Program-made: the position numbers and the translations under genes
The notes under the pieces: generated by a model
What the model saw: the letters and a program-made list of their open reading frames with translations, nothing else
The model's database searches: none
Told to the model about the DNA's origin: nothing
DNA from: Deltaproteobacteria bacterium
GTDB taxonomy: Bacteria > SAR324 > JACQKK01
DNA: 16,990 bases
Direction of reading: 5' to 3'
Assembly: GCA_029879595.1 (NCBI GenBank)
Contig: JAOUPZ010000015.1
Span: forward strand, 1-16,990
Part shown: positions 14,631 to 16,990 of the stretch, piece by piece
Numbering within the stretch: position 1 is the stretch's first letter
Layout: the number at the start of each line of letters is the position of its first letter

Positions 14631-16990
14631 ATGCCATTCATGACTCGCCGAGATCCACAATCCGGGGCCGCCAACCAGGGATTCGTGAAAACCATCTGCG
14701 GCATATGCCCGGCCGGGTGCTGGGTTGAGGCCCGGGTGGACGGCGCAGGACGGCTGGCCGAGGTCCGCCCCGATCCTGACTCCCCCCTGGGAGCAATCTG
14801 CCGGCTGGGAAAAGCCGCCCCGGAAATAGTCCATTCCCCACACCGCATCACAACCCCCCTGCGCCGCACCGGACCCAAGGGCAGCCTGGAGTTCGAACCG
14901 ATTTCATGGGATGAGGCCCTGGACACCATCGCCGCCCGGCAGCTGGAGTTCAAGGAGAAGCACGGCCCCGAGTCCCTGGCCATCTACACGGGCCGGGGGA
15001 GCTTTGATCTGAGCCTGTGCGACGTTTTCCAGCCCCGTGATGTGGCCGTTTCCTCGGCCTCCTCGGTGCTGTTTCCCCTGGGCAGCCCCAATACCCTGGG
15101 CGTGGGGGCGCTGTGCTATGTCTCCTTCGCCATGATCGCCCCCCACGTCACCCTGGGGGGAATGCTGATCAACATGTTCTCGGACATTGAGCAGGCGGAA
15201 CTGGTGGTGATCTGGGGGGCCAACCCGGCCACCGACTGCCCCCCGCTGGATTTGGAGCGGATTGTGCGCGCCCATGCGCGGGGGGCCGAAATCGTAGTGA
15301 TTGATCCCCGGCGCACGGCGCTGGCCAAGCTGGATGGTGCCCGCTGGATTCCCGTGCGTCCTGGCACCGATGGTGCCCTGGCCCTGGGGCTGTGCCGGGT
15401 GATCATCGAGGAGGAACTGTACGACGAAGGATTCGTGCGGGACTGGACCCGGGGCTTTGATGATTTCGCCGGATATGTGCAGCATTTCCGGCCCGAGGTT
15501 GTGGAGACCATTACCGGGGTTCCCGCCGCAACGGTGGTGGAGCTGGCCCGCAAGCTGGCGGCGGCCCGCGGGGCCGCGCCGGTGATGTACACCGGGCTGG
15601 AATACAGCGAGTCGGGGGTGCAGGCCATCCGGGCCACCCTGGTGCTGTGGGCCCTGGCGGGCCAGCTGGACGTGCCCGGGGGCCGGTGCTTTACCATGCC
15701 GGACAACCAGTTCCGGGTAAACCGGGAGGGCCTCTTGCCCAACCCCGCCCCCCACAGGGCCCTGGGGCGAGACCGCTTCCCGGTGTACAGCCACTACCGG
15801 GGTGAATCCCACGCCATCAGCCTGCCGGAGAGTGTGCTGGAATCCCGCCCCTACAAGATCCGCAGCCTGATGATCCTGGGCGGCAGCATAATCACCTCCT
15901 GGCCCGAACCGCAGGTCTGGCGCAAAACCCTGGCGGGGCTGGACTTCCTGGTGACCATTGACAGGCAGCTTACCGCCGACGCGGCCTACGCCGACCTGGT
16001 GCTGCCTGCCACCACGGGGTTCGAGATAGACAGCTACATGGTCTACGGACCCATGTTCAGGGTTCGGCAGCGTCTGATCGAGCCGGTGGGGCAGGCCCGC
16101 AACGATTTTTTCATCCTGGCGGAACTGGCCCGGCGGCTGGGCTACGGTCATCTGTACCCCCAGACTCCTCGTGAGCTCTACGAGCATGTGCTCAAGGGCA
16201 CCGGATTCGATTATGACTCCGTCATGGCCGCCGGGGGGCAGGTTATGCTCAAGACCCGGATGATGGAATATAAAAAATGGGAAAAGGGGGGACTGCGGCC
16301 CGATGGCCGGCCCGGATTCGACACTCCCTCCGGCAGGCTGGAGATCGCCTCCACGCTGCTGGAGGAACACGGCTACAACCCCCTGCCGGAATATACCGAG
16401 CCCGGGGAATCACCCCAGTCCCGGCCGGATGTGTGCTCCCGGTTCCCGCTGGTATTCAATTCCGGCGCCCGGGTCAACACTGATTTCCGCACCCAGCACC
16501 ACGGCATTGACAGCCTCATCAAGGAAAACCCGGAGCCCCTGGTCACAATCAACGAGGCCGATGCGGCCGCCCGGGGCATCGTCCACGGCGCGCCGGTGCT
16601 GCTGCGCAGCCCCCGGGGCGAGGTGAGGATGCGGGCCCGGGTCACCCCGGACATCATGCCCGGAGCCATTGACGCCAGCATGGGCGGGGGCGGCCCGGTG
16701 GGGCCCGCGGCCTGGCAGGAAGCCAACATCAACGAGCTGACCAGCCTGGAACGCTTTGATCCCATCTCGGGGTTCCCGGTTTACAAGGCGCTTCTCTGCG
16801 AACTGGAGCCCCTGGAGGGCCGGCCCATCCGCACCGGCAGCGGGGAGTATACCCCCGCGGGAACAAAAACTGATGCCGCGCAGGCCCGGGTGTACTTTGA
16901 CCACAACGCCACCACCCCCCTATCCGGGGCCGTACGGGAGGCCATGGCCCGGCATCTGGCCGACTTCGGCAACCCCAGCAGCATATACCA
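14631..16990 (+). CDS. Molybdopterin oxidoreductase fused to a NifS/IscS-type cysteine desulfurase (3' partial)
   Basis: One frame without a stop runs from ATG 14631 through the window end (786 full codons). Residues 1-730 form a complete DMSO-reductase-superfamily enzyme. The [4Fe-4S] ligands are C23-x2-C26-x3-C30-x26-C57 followed by R-L-G-K. G-S-P-N then G-A-L-C162 marks C162 as the likely Mo/W ligand. The cofactor-binding fold shows VVIWGANPATD and VVIDPRRTALAKLDGA, and the C-terminal dinucleotide-binding domain begins FPLVFNSGARVNTDFR (605) and ends DPISGFPVYKALLCELEP. Linker 731-753 follows. From V754 the sequence V-Y-F-D-H-N-A-T-T-P-L and F-G-N-P-S-S-I-Y is the N-terminus of a class V aminotransferase-fold cysteine desulfurase. 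There is no signal peptide, so it is cytoplasmic. The substrate is unknown; the Mo part looks like the thiosulfate reductase/acetylene hydratase side of the family. ATG 14640 is an alternative start; the ribosome-binding site is weak. Confidence 0.93.
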   Translation, partial: MPFMTRRDPQSGAANQGFVKTICGICPAGCWVEARVDGAGRLAEVRPDPDSPLGAICRLGKAAPEIVHSPHRITTPLRRTGPKGSLEFEPISWDEALDTIAARQLEFKEKHGPESLAIYTGRGSFDLSLCDVFQPRDVAVSSASSVLFPLGSPNTLGVGALCYVSFAMIAPHVTLGGMLINMFSDIEQAELVVIWGANPATDCPPLDLERIVRAHARGAEIVVIDPRRTALAKLDGARWIPVRPGTDGALALGLCRVIIEEELYDEGFVRDWTRGFDDFAGYVQHFRPEVVETITGVPAATVVELARKLAAARGAAPVMYTGLEYSESGVQAIRATLVLWALAGQLDVPGGRCFTMPDNQFRVNREGLLPNPAPHRALGRDRFPVYSHYRGESHAISLPESVLESRPYKIRSLMILGGSIITSWPEPQVWRKTLAGLDFLVTIDRQLTADAAYADLVLPATTGFEIDSYMVYGPMFRVRQRLIEPVGQARNDFFILAELARRLGYGHLYPQTPRELYEHVLKGTGFDYDSVMAAGGQVMLKTRMMEYKKWEKGGLRPDGRPGFDTPSGRLEIASTLLEEHGYNPLPEYTEPGESPQSRPDVCSRFPLVFNSGARVNTDFRTQHHGIDSLIKENPEPLVTINEADAAARGIVHGAPVLLRSPRGEVRMRARVTPDIMPGAIDASMGGGGPVGPAAWQEANINELTSLERFDPISGFPVYKALLCELEPLEGRPIRTGSGEYTPAGTKTDAAQARVYFDHNATTPLSGAVREAMARHLADFGNPSSIY
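16890..16990 (+). other. Cysteine desulfurase domain, N-terminal part of the fusion's second half
   Basis: These 33 codons encode the opening of the NifS/IscS family: the strand V-Y-F-D-H-N-A-T-T-P-L, the helix A-V-R-E-A-M, and G-N-P-S-S-I-Y, which in full-length enzymes leads to the H-x-x-G and later to the PLP-lysine and catalytic-cysteine region. Those later residues are outside the window, so activity cannot be judged. The domain begins at the family's natural N-terminus. Its first codon is GTG with AGG five bases upstream, so a second, internal initiation making a free desulfurase cannot be excluded. Confidence 0.9.

Noticed and set aside
14640..14660. Twin-arginine Tat signal at the start of the Mo enzyme (M-T-R-R)
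   Set aside because: No hydrophobic stretch follows before the first cluster cysteine at residue 23, so it cannot be an export signal.
14904..16370. 488-codon minus-strand open frame
   Set aside because: It lies wholly within the Mo-enzyme gene on the opposite strand and is rich in Gly/Gln/His/Pro without any recognisable motif.

Overview
The window looks like a chromosomal stretch of a high-GC Gram-negative bacterium. Evidence for two membranes is a PpiD/SurA-type foldase, a small outer-membrane beta-barrel candidate and a lipoprotein. The gene mix (succinyl-CoA synthetase, c-type cytochrome, Mo/W-bisPGD oxidoreductase, FYGW-type MFS carrier, PilZ protein) would fit an anaerobe such as a Desulfobacterota member, but nothing seen here fixes the taxon. 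No tRNA, rRNA, CRISPR array, insertion sequence or prophage gene was recognised.

Layout. At 1-108 (+) is the C-terminal tail of an unidentified protein. At 148-2432 (-) are a PilZ-domain protein and an MFS carrier. At 2687-4835 (+) is sucC-sucD, divergent from the MFS gene. From 4924 to 10830 five genes all lie on the minus strand. In transcription order (right to left) they are a small secreted beta-barrel candidate, an unrecognised 182-residue protein, a ketopantoate-reductase-family protein, the PpiD-like foldase and a long, Bacteroidota-style PurM. At 11033-13890 (+) a lipoprotein gene and a Tat-type DUF1501 gene form a tight pair, divergent from the beta-barrel gene. A small monohaem cytochrome c gene (13912-14265, -) converges on that pair.

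The most interesting object is at the right edge. From 14631 to the end of the window one uninterrupted + frame encodes a complete cytoplasmic molybdopterin oxidoreductase: a [4Fe-4S] motif, a candidate Cys ligand to Mo/W, and a C-terminal dinucleotide-binding domain. After a linker of about 23 residues the same frame continues into the N-terminus of a NifS/IscS-type cysteine desulfurase, which runs off the window. Cysteine desulfurases feed sulfur to the Mo cofactor of formate dehydrogenases through FdhD, so a covalent fusion suggests an enzyme that carries its own sulfur donor. The fusion gene is preceded by an AT-rich leader with a perfect 7+2+7 palindrome, a good candidate operator.

The second cluster of interest is the lipoprotein / DUF1501 / cytochrome c / beta-barrel neighbourhood at 10210-14265. 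It is an all-exported gene set resembling the DUF1800-DUF1501 and planctomycetal cytochrome-DUF1549-DUF1501 arrangements, whose function is unknown. Here the partner of DUF1501 is a divergent lipoprotein.
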